A stretch of DNA of 41,632 bases from an uncultured Saprospiraceae bacterium. Lineage in GTDB: Bacteria; Bacteroidota; Bacteroidia; Chitinophagales; Saprospiraceae. Shown piece after piece: positions 9,815-16,776 of the stretch. The notes under the pieces were generated by a model. That model had not been told where the DNA came from, ran no database searches, and saw only the letters and a list, made by a program, of their open reading frames with translations. Position 1 is the stretch's first letter. Each line of letters starts with the position of its first letter. A program made the translations under genes and the position numbers. The stretch spans positions 1 through 41,632 of the forward strand of contig CALDTJ010000027.1 of NCBI GenBank assembly GCA_937924145.1, written 5' to 3'.

Positions 9815-10318
9815 ATGACAAACTTTAACTTCATCCGAACAATCGCTTTTTCTTTATTGATTACTTTAGTAGCATGTGGCAAGAACAATGAAATTCAATT
9901 GAGCAAAGAATATCAAGGCGTTGAACCTGAGTTATGGGGTTACTTCGAAAAATTTGAAAAAGAGGCAGCAGATAGAGGGGTAGATGTAGATTTGTCTTTA
10001 GTAGGTATTACTGGTAGCATCGAAACGATCCACGCTCACGGAACAGTTGGTTTATGCAACCACCGATTAGATCAACCAAATCACGTAATTATTGATAAAA
10101 CATTTTGGGCAACAGCTAGTGAAAATTCTAAAGAAATGATTATTTTTCACGAATTAGGCCACTGTTTTTTAGGAAGAGGACACACAGATGCAAAGAAAAA
10201 TGACGGAACTTGTGCAAGTATTATGAGAAGCGGAAAAGGTGGTTGTGTTGATTTTTATACGAACTCTAACAAGGAGAATTATTTAGATGAATTATACACA
10301 GAAAATGAATCTCACTAA
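9815..10318 (+). CDS. Putative zinc metallopeptidase lipoprotein
   Basis: A 167-residue lipoprotein. The ATG at 9815 is chosen because it places a compact signal sequence and the lipobox LVAC directly after the start; the ATG at 9773 would add 14 polar residues. After the lipid Cys there is a small globular domain with a zincin signature, FHELGHCFLGRGH (HExxHxxGxxH-like spacing), then CASIMRS, where the Met may form a Met-turn. This suggests a small metzincin-type protease anchored in the outer membrane. Four Cys in the mature part could form disulfides. Substrate unknown. A strong terminator follows the stop. It stands alone between an AT-rich region and a convergent gene. Confidence 0.75.
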   Translation: MTNFNFIRTIAFSLLITLVACGKNNEIQLSKEYQGVEPELWGYFEKFEKEAADRGVDVDLSLVGITGSIETIHAHGTVGLCNHRLDQPNHVIIDKTFWATASENSKEMIIFHELGHCFLGRGHTDAKKNDGTCASIMRSGKGGCVDFYTNSNKENYLDELYTENESH

Positions 10319-10354
10319 AATATATTACAGCAATAACTCTAAATTTAAATTGCA

Positions 10355-10391
10355 AAAAAGGGATTAACTAATGATAGTTAATCCCTTTTTC
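10355..10391 (+). terminator. Strong intrinsic terminator after the metallopeptidase gene
   Basis: A perfect 16-bp stem (AAAAAGGGATTAACTA with its complement) closes on the loop ATGA and ends in a T-run. It lies 37 nt after the stop codon. The A/T-flanked stem could work in both directions for the convergent gene. Confidence 0.85.
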
Positions 10392-10465
10392 GTTAGGTTA
10401 GCTATTTTTCAAGACTGTATTTTTTCTTTGAAAAATACAGTCTTGAAAAAGATAGCTAACCTAAC
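10392..10465. repeat. Long hairpin element, copy 1
   Basis: The left arm, beginning GTTAGGTTAGCTAT, pairs with the right arm ending ATAGCTAACCTAAC to give a stem of about 33 bp. The right arm carries a 2-nt bulge (AG) after the 14th pair, and the loop is short. A second hairpin of the same design lies 30 nt downstream. Confidence 0.8.
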
Positions 10466-10494
10466 TTAATTGGTTGCTTAAATGATGGCTAAAA

Positions 10495-10561
10495 GTTAGG
10501 TTAGCAGTTTCAAATAAATAAAATTTTTAAATTTATTTATTTGAAAGACTGCTAACCCAAC
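10495..10561. repeat. Long hairpin element, copy 2
   Basis: GTTAGGTTAGCAGT pairs with ACTGCTAACCCAAC and the stem continues through TTCAAATAAATAAA with its complement. The same AG bulge sits after the 14th pair as in copy 1, while the inner stem sequence differs. It ends 19 bp before the stop codon of the convergent gene. Confidence 0.8.
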
Positions 10562-10580
10562 TGGGGCTTAAGCCATTTTA

Positions 10581-11096
10581 CTAATTATCTTTTTTCCGAA
10601 CTTCTTTAGATAAAACACTTCCTTTTTTCTTTCTTTCCTCTAATTCTTTTCGGCGTTTTTCTGTATAAAATTCAGCAACTTTTTTAGTTTCTAGTGGCTG
10701 TTTGTTCAAATATCGATGATAGGTCGTAATAATAACCCTTGCCTGATCGTCAGGATGAGACACTCCCACTTCTTTCAGATGATGAGACAATCGAGATCCT
10801 TCATAAAAACCCCAATTGTGAATTATCCACCTACCTAAACTAAAATGTAGTTTTTTCACTGCTACTTCCTCTGGTACACTCTTAAAACTGGATTTAGCTT
10901 CTCTTGGTGTTAACTTATTTAATTGGGCGAAAGCATCAGCTAAATCTTTCGGGATGTACACCCCGTATAATCGCTCTTTCTTGATTCGCTTTTCGTAGTT
11001 TTTTTGGAATTGCTCTTCAGCACTTAAGCCGTCTTGAGCAGTCAATGAAGCACCTAAGCTGAAAACAAACAAAAATAATAGCCCGTATTTTGTCAT
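10581..11096 (-). CDS. Exported DUF6794-like protein
   Basis: A 171-residue exported protein of unknown function. The signal peptide ends near SLTAQ (about residue 20). The central part has the pattern I associate with DUF6794: YIPKDLADAFAQLNKLT, then LHFSLGRWIIHNWGFYEGS, then HPDDQARVIITTYHRYL. The C-terminal 40 residues are strongly charged (EKRRKELEERKKKG) and probably form a helix. It is the last of three minus-strand genes, but the 150-bp gap to the one before contains a long inverted repeat, so co-transcription is doubtful. Confidence 0.7.
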   Translation of the reverse strand: MTKYGLLFLFVFSLGASLTAQDGLSAEEQFQKNYEKRIKKERLYGVYIPKDLADAFAQLNKLTPREAKSSFKSVPEEVAVKKLHFSLGRWIIHNWGFYEGSRLSHHLKEVGVSHPDDQARVIITTYHRYLNKQPLETKKVAEFYTEKRRKELEERKKKGSVLSKEVRKKDN

Positions 11097-11112
11097 AAAT
11101 TGATGGTATTGT

Positions 11113-11169
11113 GTACAGGCGACTTCAGTCGCCTAAAAATTATGCTTAGGCAACTAAAGTCGCCTGCAC
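11113..11169. repeat. Inverted repeat with GACTTNAGTC arms
   Basis: Two 24-nt arms, matching at 21 of 24 positions, surround a 9-nt loop. Each arm also contains a smaller palindrome of the form GGCGACTTCAGTCGCC. Related short palindromes occur at 7362, and AAGTCGT-type arms at 27793-28019, which suggests a dispersed repeat family. Confidence 0.7.
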
Positions 11170-11248
11170 TTTGAAACAAAATTAGTCTTTTATTTATTGT
11201 TTGAACAAAGGCCTTAACGATAAAATAACAAATTTCAAATCAGAGTAC

Positions 11249-11716
11249 TTATCGTTCTTTCTTCCATTTTTCTACAATCTTCATTCCTTCCTCTAATTTT
11301 ATTTTGTAATATTTCTGCATGGCTTTAGCATCAAAATCTTTCAATGTTCCACCTTTTTCAATATGCATTTTGAAGACTTCACCACTTGCATACGTTGAAG
11401 CCGCAGCATACAATCCTACCACTACTCCACCGACCATGGTACCAACTCCTGGAATCATTTTTAGTAAAGACTTCGTGCCCGTGGCATAAATTCTAGCAGC
11501 AGTCGATCCCACTAAGGCATTCAATAAAGCTCTTAATTGTGCTTCTTGAAATTTCAAATGATACAACTTACATAGTTTTCTAGTCAACTCCAATTGAATA
11601 GCGGCATTAGCCATAACGTCTAAGCCAATAACAGGAATAAAACCAGAACCAATACTATATAAAGTATGCTCTTTGATAAGATTATCCGCTAGTAAACTGT
11701 AATTCTTTTTTGCCAT
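11249..11716 (-). CDS. DUF697-family membrane-associated protein
   Basis: A 155-residue protein with a DUF697-like core. Marks are HTLYSIGSGFIPVIGLDVMA near the N-terminus, the segment ELTRKLCKLYHL, and a Gly/Ala-rich hydrophobic region (LLKMIPGVGTMVGGVVVGLY) that could span or sit on a membrane. The C-terminus is Lys/Glu-rich. In other bacteria this domain is found with GTPases or as a stand-alone protein; no GTPase lies next to it here. Role unknown, probably envelope-related. It begins about 280 bp after the CoiA-like gene, in the same direction. Confidence 0.75.
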   Translation of the reverse strand: MAKKNYSLLADNLIKEHTLYSIGSGFIPVIGLDVMANAAIQLELTRKLCKLYHLKFQEAQLRALLNALVGSTAARIYATGTKSLLKMIPGVGTMVGGVVVGLYAAASTYASGEVFKMHIEKGGTLKDFDAKAMQKYYKIKLEEGMKIVEKWKKER

Positions 11717-11820
11717 GATTTTTATTTTTTGTCGTTTCTGTTCCTAAGTTTAGGATAATTTTTACTGTACCGCACTATTTTTAAAATTATCAAAAATGAG
11801 TAAATGAATAGATGATAAAA

Positions 11821-11843
11821 CCCGCCCGACTGCCGCTAGGCGG
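11821..11843. repeat. GC-rich palindromic repeat
   Basis: CCCGCC and GGCGGG close a hairpin whose loop includes CTGCCGCTA. Its base composition is far from the AT-rich surroundings. Together with 13174-13207 and a GC-rich stretch near 3073-3090, it looks like a REP-type dispersed element. Confidence 0.5.
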
Positions 11844-11993
11844 GCAGGTGAGTAAATAAAGAGTAGTCATTTCAAAATTAGGTTATTTGGCTACAATTTT
11901 GGGCAACATTTATTCATTTTCTAATATATTCATTTTAGCAAAAATAATTTTCGTAGGGTAGATTAGACTCCGCACTATATTTATGACGACATT

Positions 11994-13124
11994 TCATAAA
12001 TTAGTAACAGCTTGCATTTGTTCTAATGCTAGTGCTTCATGTGGGTTCAATATAAACTTTTCATTATTTACATAAACGCTTTTATCGACGTAGCCGTATA
12101 TTTTTCCACTAAAATTAAAAAATACCCAATCTATCCATTCTTTTTGAGTCCTATTTGGCGCTTTTTTAAAGTTAAGCAAATTTAAATCTTTTAGAAGCAA
12201 GGAGAGCATATCTGCTGGAAAAGAAAAATATTCGGTCAGTTGCCCAATCTTTACCTGCTGGTTGGCATACTTATTTTTAAAAAAGGTTTCTAAAAAAGCA
12301 ACGCCCTTTTGCTGAAAAAGTACCCGAATATTAATGTTTAAATAAAAGGCTTTCAAATCTTGTTCTATTTCTTTGAGTCGGGTGTTTATCGGTCGGGAGG
12401 TTAAGCCAATTTTATATATTTTTTTATGATCTACCATCAACTCCAAAAAGTAAAGATTGAACTGCTGGAAATAGGCAAAATCCTTTTCGAACAAGCCTAA
12501 CTTATGTGTCAACTCCTTATTATTGTACGTTTTTTGGTGGTACTGATGCAAGAATTTTACATCTGCGTGGAACAATTTTGGATAAAAAAACTCATATTTA
12601 TCGTCCTTTATTTCGGCGACCGTACAAGTCCTCTTTCCATCCGTATACCCTGTTTTAAAACTATCGGATCGCAAAGTATGGAAATCGGGAAAAGGAGCTA
12701 TTTTATGAGTGACAAACCGATTGATTTGATCAATTATTGTATGGATATTTCCTGTCGTTTTTTGCCCATCTAGTTGTTTTAATTTTGCTTTAATGGCTAC
12801 TACTCGCTCCTCATTTTTCTGATGATTTAATCCATCTTTTTGGGCTTTGAGTGTTTGATAAAATTGCTCAATCTTAGTTAACTTTTTTATAGCGTAGACG
12901 GATAAAGCTAGTTGAGTAGGCAATCTACCTGCTAAATCAAAAAAGTTAGCAGAAAAATGTTGGGTGCACCCTACTCCATCATGCGCAAAATGATGTCGCT
13001 TGATTCTTCCTTTTTTTGCCATTAGTTTATTTTGACAATAAGGGCATAACACTTCCGTTCTTCCTGAATTCACTTCAGAAATATGAATAAATTTGCCGTT
13101 TTTTATGCCAAAAGGTAACTTCAT
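11994..13124 (-). CDS. CoiA-like zinc-finger protein with GIY-YIG (T5orf172-like) nuclease domain
   Basis: The 376-residue product joins two recognisable parts. The N-terminus resembles CoiA: CPYCQNKLMAKKG (Cys27, Cys30), then HHFAHDGVGC (His44-48, Cys53), a likely zinc-binding finger. CoiA proteins act in processing of DNA taken up during transformation. The middle is helical with a Lys-rich coiled stretch. Residues about 220-290 fit a GIY-YIG fold of the T5orf172/MUG113 type: LYFLEL (GIY position), YKIGLTSRPINTRL (YIG strand with the conserved Arg), FLETFF (catalytic Glu position) and TEYFSF. This suggests a DNA endonuclease for incoming or damaged DNA. Activity and substrate are inferred. 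It is divergent from the pentapeptide-repeat gene. Confidence 0.65.
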   Translation of the reverse strand: MKLPFGIKNGKFIHISEVNSGRTEVLCPYCQNKLMAKKGRIKRHHFAHDGVGCTQHFSANFFDLAGRLPTQLALSVYAIKKLTKIEQFYQTLKAQKDGLNHQKNEERVVAIKAKLKQLDGQKTTGNIHTIIDQINRFVTHKIAPFPDFHTLRSDSFKTGYTDGKRTCTVAEIKDDKYEFFYPKLFHADVKFLHQYHQKTYNNKELTHKLGLFEKDFAYFQQFNLYFLELMVDHKKIYKIGLTSRPINTRLKEIEQDLKAFYLNINIRVLFQQKGVAFLETFFKNKYANQQVKIGQLTEYFSFPADMLSLLLKDLNLLNFKKAPNRTQKEWIDWVFFNFSGKIYGYVDKSVYVNNEKFILNPHEALALEQMQAVTNL

Positions 13125-13173
13125 TAATTAGTAAGTCTATAGTAGTATTTATTCTAAAGTTTTTCGTACGACC

Positions 13174-13207
13174 AATACCTGCCAACCCTCGGAGGGCTGG
13201 CAGGTAT
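13174..13207. repeat. GC-rich hairpin repeat between divergent genes
   Basis: ACCTGCCA and TGGCAGGT form the outer stem and CCCTC with AGGG the inner one. The element is markedly GC-rich for this DNA and sits between two divergent starts, which argues against a terminator and for a dispersed palindromic repeat. Confidence 0.6.
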
Positions 13208-13336
13208 ATCATTTCAGAATAATATCTAGTACATCCAAGCAGCAGGATTGTATTCCAAAGGTTTAATCGTTAAGTACTTGGACATAATATCCCGCTAAAT
13301 TAGTATTATTGAACTTTGATTCAAAATCATATAAAA

Positions 13337-13909
13337 ATGAGCCAAAAATATATTGACGATCAGCTTTTTAAAGGGACTAATTTTCAAGAAAAAAAGTTAG
13401 AAAAGGGAAACTATGAAAATTGTCAATTCATAGACTGCGTTTTTGCAGAAATCAAGCTCAATTTTATCAATTTTATAGATTGTCAATTTACAAATTGTGA
13501 TTTTAGCAACGCAAAACTAACAGACACTGGGCTTAAGAAAGTACAATTCTCGAATTGTAAATTAATCGGTTTAAGATTCGATAGTTGCAATGATTTTTTA
13601 TTTGAAGCAACATTCATTGACAGTCGCTTAGACTTCTCTATTTTTACTGCAATGAATCTGCAAAAATGCCATTTTTCAGGCTGTTCCTTGCAAGAAGTAG
13701 ACTTTTCTGCCGCCAATTTAAGTGGGGTTAAATTTGAACATAGCAACCTTTCTCGTACTGTTTTCGAGCAATCTAATTTAGAGCAAACAGACTTCCAAAC
13801 GGCCACCAATTTCTCTATTGACCCATCCATTAATCGAATGAATCAAGCACACTTTTCTACTCTAGGATTAGTAGGTTTATTACGAAAGTATAATCTGACA
13901 ATTGATTAG
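13337..13909 (+). CDS. Pentapeptide-repeat protein
   Basis: A 190-residue protein built from pentapeptide repeats of the A(D/N)LXX type: CQFIDC, CQFTNCDFSNAKLTD, VQFSNCKLIGLRF, CHFSGCSLQEVDFSAANLSG, VKFEHSNLSRTVFEQSNLEQTDF. These fold into a right-handed four-sided beta helix. The ATG at 13337 (MSQKYID) is preferred to an upstream in-frame ATG at 13316. There is no signal peptide, so it is probably cytoplasmic. Some family members (Qnr, MfpA) mimic DNA and protect gyrase, but most have no known role and nothing here points to a specific one. The final 25 residues lack the repeat and would cap the helix. Confidence 0.85.
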   Translation: MSQKYIDDQLFKGTNFQEKKLEKGNYENCQFIDCVFAEIKLNFINFIDCQFTNCDFSNAKLTDTGLKKVQFSNCKLIGLRFDSCNDFLFEATFIDSRLDFSIFTAMNLQKCHFSGCSLQEVDFSAANLSGVKFEHSNLSRTVFEQSNLEQTDFQTATNFSIDPSINRMNQAHFSTLGLVGLLRKYNLTID

Positions 13910-14093
13910 AAACAGTTTCTCTTCTTTTACCTGCTCCCTAAGCACCATTAAACACTGCCCTCACAAAGTTTTATCAAAATTAAATTCTTCTTTTTTTGGC
14001 GTTATTCTTGCTATATTCTTATTGCTATACCTTCCCTCCTAGCAAACAAACATCCCCTCCTATTTCGACACTTATTTCATTAAATCCGATGTT

Positions 14094-15209
14094 ATGAAAC
14101 AACTATTGTTTTTAACCTTCCTTTTTCTACAAACTACTATTTTTGCTCAAATTCACTTCTCTATTGAACCACAAGCAGACGGTTTAACCTATCATGTTAA
14201 GTTAAAACCTGATCAATCCTTTGATGGTCGAATGAGTATCACCAATACTGCTCAAGTAAGTTTTGTGGTGCCTACTGGTGGGTTTCAAGTTGGTAACATT
14301 GTAAACTTTAATGGTAAATGGCAAAACACAAATAACGTGATTGCCCCTACTAATAATCCTCAAAAAGACTATTTAGTCTTTAATCTGTTGGGGCACATGA
14401 AAAGTGTCACTTATACGGAAGACGAAGAGGTTATGCTGTTCTCATTCGAGAATATTGGCGAAAAAACTGGTAAACCTCGTTTTGTCAACAAAAGCGATAT
14501 AAAAATAATTAAAACTCAACAACTTAATATTGGAAATCAGATTTCTGTTTTAGGTGCGGGCTTTAGAAATGCCTTTTCTGGAACTTATGTAGCGGACACA
14601 GATGAAGAGGAAGAAACATACGAAGAAGGACCAGAAATGGAAGAATCTCATGTGTTATACGGTAGTGAACTTCCTGAGACTTTCGAACTAGACATTAATG
14701 TGGTCAAAGAAGGAATCACGTTAGAATGGTTGGCACAAAACAAAGGTAAGATTAAAAGTTTCGTTATTGAAAAATCAATGGATGGCATTAATTTCGAACC
14801 AATTAGGACGATTCAAAATGCTGATGAAGCCGAGCTTAAAGAAATAGATGATGCTCCAGATTATGGTACTAATTACTACCGAGTCAAACAACAGTTTACT
14901 TCAGGCGATTATCAATATTCAACTGTACAATCAGAGCAATTCTTAATCGACGATTCTGCTATTACAATTTATCCGAACCCAGTTAAAGATAACTTCAATT
15001 TAAAAGTTGGTCATTTTACCAATTTGGAAGGAAACGTACATATCTTTAATATGCAAGGTATCGAAATGGCTAATAAACCGTTAGCAAAAAGCGAAAAAAG
15101 ATTAAGCATCAATACAACTACTTATCAAAATGGTATCTATTTTTTAATCATTAATGCTAAAGGCAAAAAGATTGTAGAACGCCAATTTATTGTGGAGAAT
15201 GTGCAGTAG
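14094..15209 (+). CDS. Secreted protein with T9SS type A sorting domain
   Basis: A 371-residue exported protein with a signal peptide (about 1-19, ending IFAQ). Residues about 20-175 repeat the N-terminal beta domain of the products at 3337 and 7565: SITNTAQVSF, KDYLVFNLLG, VMLFSFEN, LNIGNQISVLGAG. An acidic linker (DTDEEEETYEEGPEMEESH) leads to a fibronectin III-like domain (about 205-290: FVIEKSMDGINFEPI, NYYRVKQQ). The end is a type A sorting domain (about 295-371): ITIYPNPVKDNFNL, VHIFNMQGIE, YQNGIYFLIINAKGKK. In this family that domain is recognised by the type IX system and usually removed at the surface. Function unknown. The shared domain with a different C-terminal signal is notable. 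Confidence 0.85.
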   Translation: MKQLLFLTFLFLQTTIFAQIHFSIEPQADGLTYHVKLKPDQSFDGRMSITNTAQVSFVVPTGGFQVGNIVNFNGKWQNTNNVIAPTNNPQKDYLVFNLLGHMKSVTYTEDEEVMLFSFENIGEKTGKPRFVNKSDIKIIKTQQLNIGNQISVLGAGFRNAFSGTYVADTDEEEETYEEGPEMEESHVLYGSELPETFELDINVVKEGITLEWLAQNKGKIKSFVIEKSMDGINFEPIRTIQNADEAELKEIDDAPDYGTNYYRVKQQFTSGDYQYSTVQSEQFLIDDSAITIYPNPVKDNFNLKVGHFTNLEGNVHIFNMQGIEMANKPLAKSEKRLSINTTTYQNGIYFLIINAKGKKIVERQFIVENVQ

Positions 15210-15210
15210 A

Positions 15211-15257
15211 CGGGTTGCGGGTTGCGGGTTGCGGGTTCAACCGCAACTCGCAACTCG
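15211..15257. terminator. Hairpin with short GGGTTGC tandem repeats, between convergent genes
   Basis: Three tandem copies of a GGGTTGC unit pair with a right arm containing two CAACTCG units. The stem is about 18 bp if G-U pairs are allowed, which favours folding of the plus-strand transcript. It starts just after the stop of the upstream gene and ends just before the stop of the helicase gene. Confidence 0.65.
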
Positions 15258-15259
15258 TA

Positions 15260-16510
15260 CTACTTCCCCTTCTTCTTCTTTTTCTTCCGTTGTGACTTTT
15301 CAAAAGCCACCATATCTTCTTCTAAACCCTTCCAATCTGGTTTAGCATCGTTTGAAAAAGTGATGGTCGCTTCGTAGTCATCTTTTTCTAAAACCATTTC
15401 CGTAATAGGTTTTGTAATGTAACCTTCGATAGCCGTTAGGAGCTCTTTTTCATTAGGACTACAGAACGAGATGGCGTATCCTCTGCTTGTTCCACGACCT
15501 GTTCGACCAATTCTATGAACGTAGTTTTCTGCTTGTTCTGGCAAATCATAATTAACCACATATCCAACATTTGGAATATCAATTCCCCTTGCAGAAACAT
15601 CCGTAGCAATTAGTACCTTTACCTTTCCTTTTTTAAATTGGTTCATCACCTCAAAGCGATCTTTTTGCCCCTTGTCCCCATGAATGGTAATGCTCTTAAT
15701 GTTCACCCTATCCATCGCCTTTTTGACTCTTTCAGCTCGAACCTTTGTTCTTACAAAAACTAAAATTTTATCATCCGCATTTTGATTAATCAATCGTTCT
15801 AAAAAGAATCGCTTATCGTCCATTTCTACGTAGGTCACAAAATGATCTACTCGCTTCGAAACAGGATCTTTAGGAGAGATTTGGATACGGATAGCTGCCT
15901 TAGAAACTAAGGAATAGGCAATTTTCTTAATTTTTTCATCAATCGTAGCGGAAAAAAATAAGGTTTGTCGTTTTTTAGGTAAAAAGCGCATCACATCTCG
16001 AATATCCTTGATGAATCCAAGATCTAACATGTGATCGGCTTCGTCTAAAATTAGTATTTCTACCCGTTCTAGATTCAAGTGTTTTTGACTGATTAAATCA
16101 AACATTCTACCTGGCGTGGATACTAAAACATCCAATCCTTTTTGCAATTTTTCAATCTGCGCTTCTTGCTCTACTCCGCCGAAAATCGCGTAGGTTTTGA
16201 CCTTAGTGTGTCTACCTAATTCTACAAAAACATCATTAATTTGTATGGCTAATTCTCTGGTGGGGACCATGACCAAACACTTAATACCATCTACTCTTTT
16301 TCGACCTTGCTTGCGATCATGCAAAATACTGAGTACAGGAATGGCGAAAGCAGCTGTTTTACCCGTTCCCGTTTGGGCAATTGCTAGTAAATCTTCCCCT
16401 TTTAAAATATTTGGTATGGCCTTAAACTGAATATCCGTAGGTCGTCTGAAACCTAATTTAGCGATACTTTTTTTAATGTCTGGCGATATGCGGTAGTCCT
16501 CAAATTTCAT
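15260..16510 (-). CDS. DEAD-box ATP-dependent RNA helicase, RhlE-like
   Basis: The 416-residue enzyme unwinds RNA duplexes with ATP. All family motifs are visible: Q motif (GFRRPTDIQ, near residue 22), motif I AQTGTGKT, Ia PTRELAIQ, Ib STPGR, II DEAD (near 156), III SAT, IV LVFVRT-like (ILVFVRTK), V ARGIDIPNV and VI HRIGRTGR. The C-terminus ends in a short Lys-rich tail (QRKKKKKKGK) suited to non-specific RNA binding. The length and short basic tail fit the RhlE group of Bacteroidota rather than DeaD, which is longer. Likely roles are ribosome assembly or mRNA turnover. A -7 box lies about 20 bp upstream. Confidence 0.93.
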   Translation of the reverse strand: MKFEDYRISPDIKKSIAKLGFRRPTDIQFKAIPNILKGEDLLAIAQTGTGKTAAFAIPVLSILHDRKQGRKRVDGIKCLVMVPTRELAIQINDVFVELGRHTKVKTYAIFGGVEQEAQIEKLQKGLDVLVSTPGRMFDLISQKHLNLERVEILILDEADHMLDLGFIKDIRDVMRFLPKKRQTLFFSATIDEKIKKIAYSLVSKAAIRIQISPKDPVSKRVDHFVTYVEMDDKRFFLERLINQNADDKILVFVRTKVRAERVKKAMDRVNIKSITIHGDKGQKDRFEVMNQFKKGKVKVLIATDVSARGIDIPNVGYVVNYDLPEQAENYVHRIGRTGRGTSRGYAISFCSPNEKELLTAIEGYITKPITEMVLEKDDYEATITFSNDAKPDWKGLEEDMVAFEKSQRKKKKKKGK

Positions 16511-16528
16511 ATATGCTTAAAATTTGGG

Positions 16529-16536
16529 CAAAGATA
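16529..16536 (-). promoter_or_regulatory. Putative Bacteroidota -7 promoter box for the helicase gene
   Basis: On the minus strand the sequence reads TATCTTTG, an exact match to the TAnnTTTG box, 19 bp before the helicase ATG. I could not identify a clear -33 TTG element. Confidence 0.5.
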
Positions 16537-16590
16537 GCCAAGGTTCTTGACGTTATTAAAGTTATTGGAAGTTATTTTTAGGTAAGTGAT

Positions 16591-16775
16591 ATCAGGTATC
16601 GGGTTTTAGGTGCTAGGTTAAACGTTGACTATAGTTTTGACAAACCCCTATTTATGTGTAGAATATACCTATCCATAAGTACAAGGACAGCATAATATAA
16701 GGATTGAAAATATGATAAAAATCTACCTCAGCCTCATAAGCCAAGGTCAACATCTAATCTAGCACCTGATACCCG
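16591..16775. mobile_element. MITE-like element with long terminal inverted repeats
   Basis: AGGTGCTAGGTTAAACGTTGAC (16608-16629) matches, at 19 of 22 positions, the complement of 16746-16767. Outer sequences on both sides contain TATCAGGT and CGGGT words. The interior of about 115 bp has no coding potential. There is no transposase, so it is either a non-autonomous element or a dispersed intergenic repeat. Confidence 0.55.
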
Positions 16776-16776
16776 T

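Noticed and set aside
10392-10561. Integron attC sites, because GTTAGGT and ACCTAAC match the attC core boxes and several small genes lie nearby.
   Set aside because: In each hairpin the boxes are in the order GTTRRRY...RYYYAAC, opposite to attC. Only the middle pairing has the right order and it is just 43 nt with no inner boxes. No integrase gene is present and the neighbouring genes are not spaced by similar sites.
13483-13830. A 115-codon minus-strand frame.
   Set aside because: It is the shadow of the pentapeptide-repeat gene, whose repeat structure keeps the opposite strand open.
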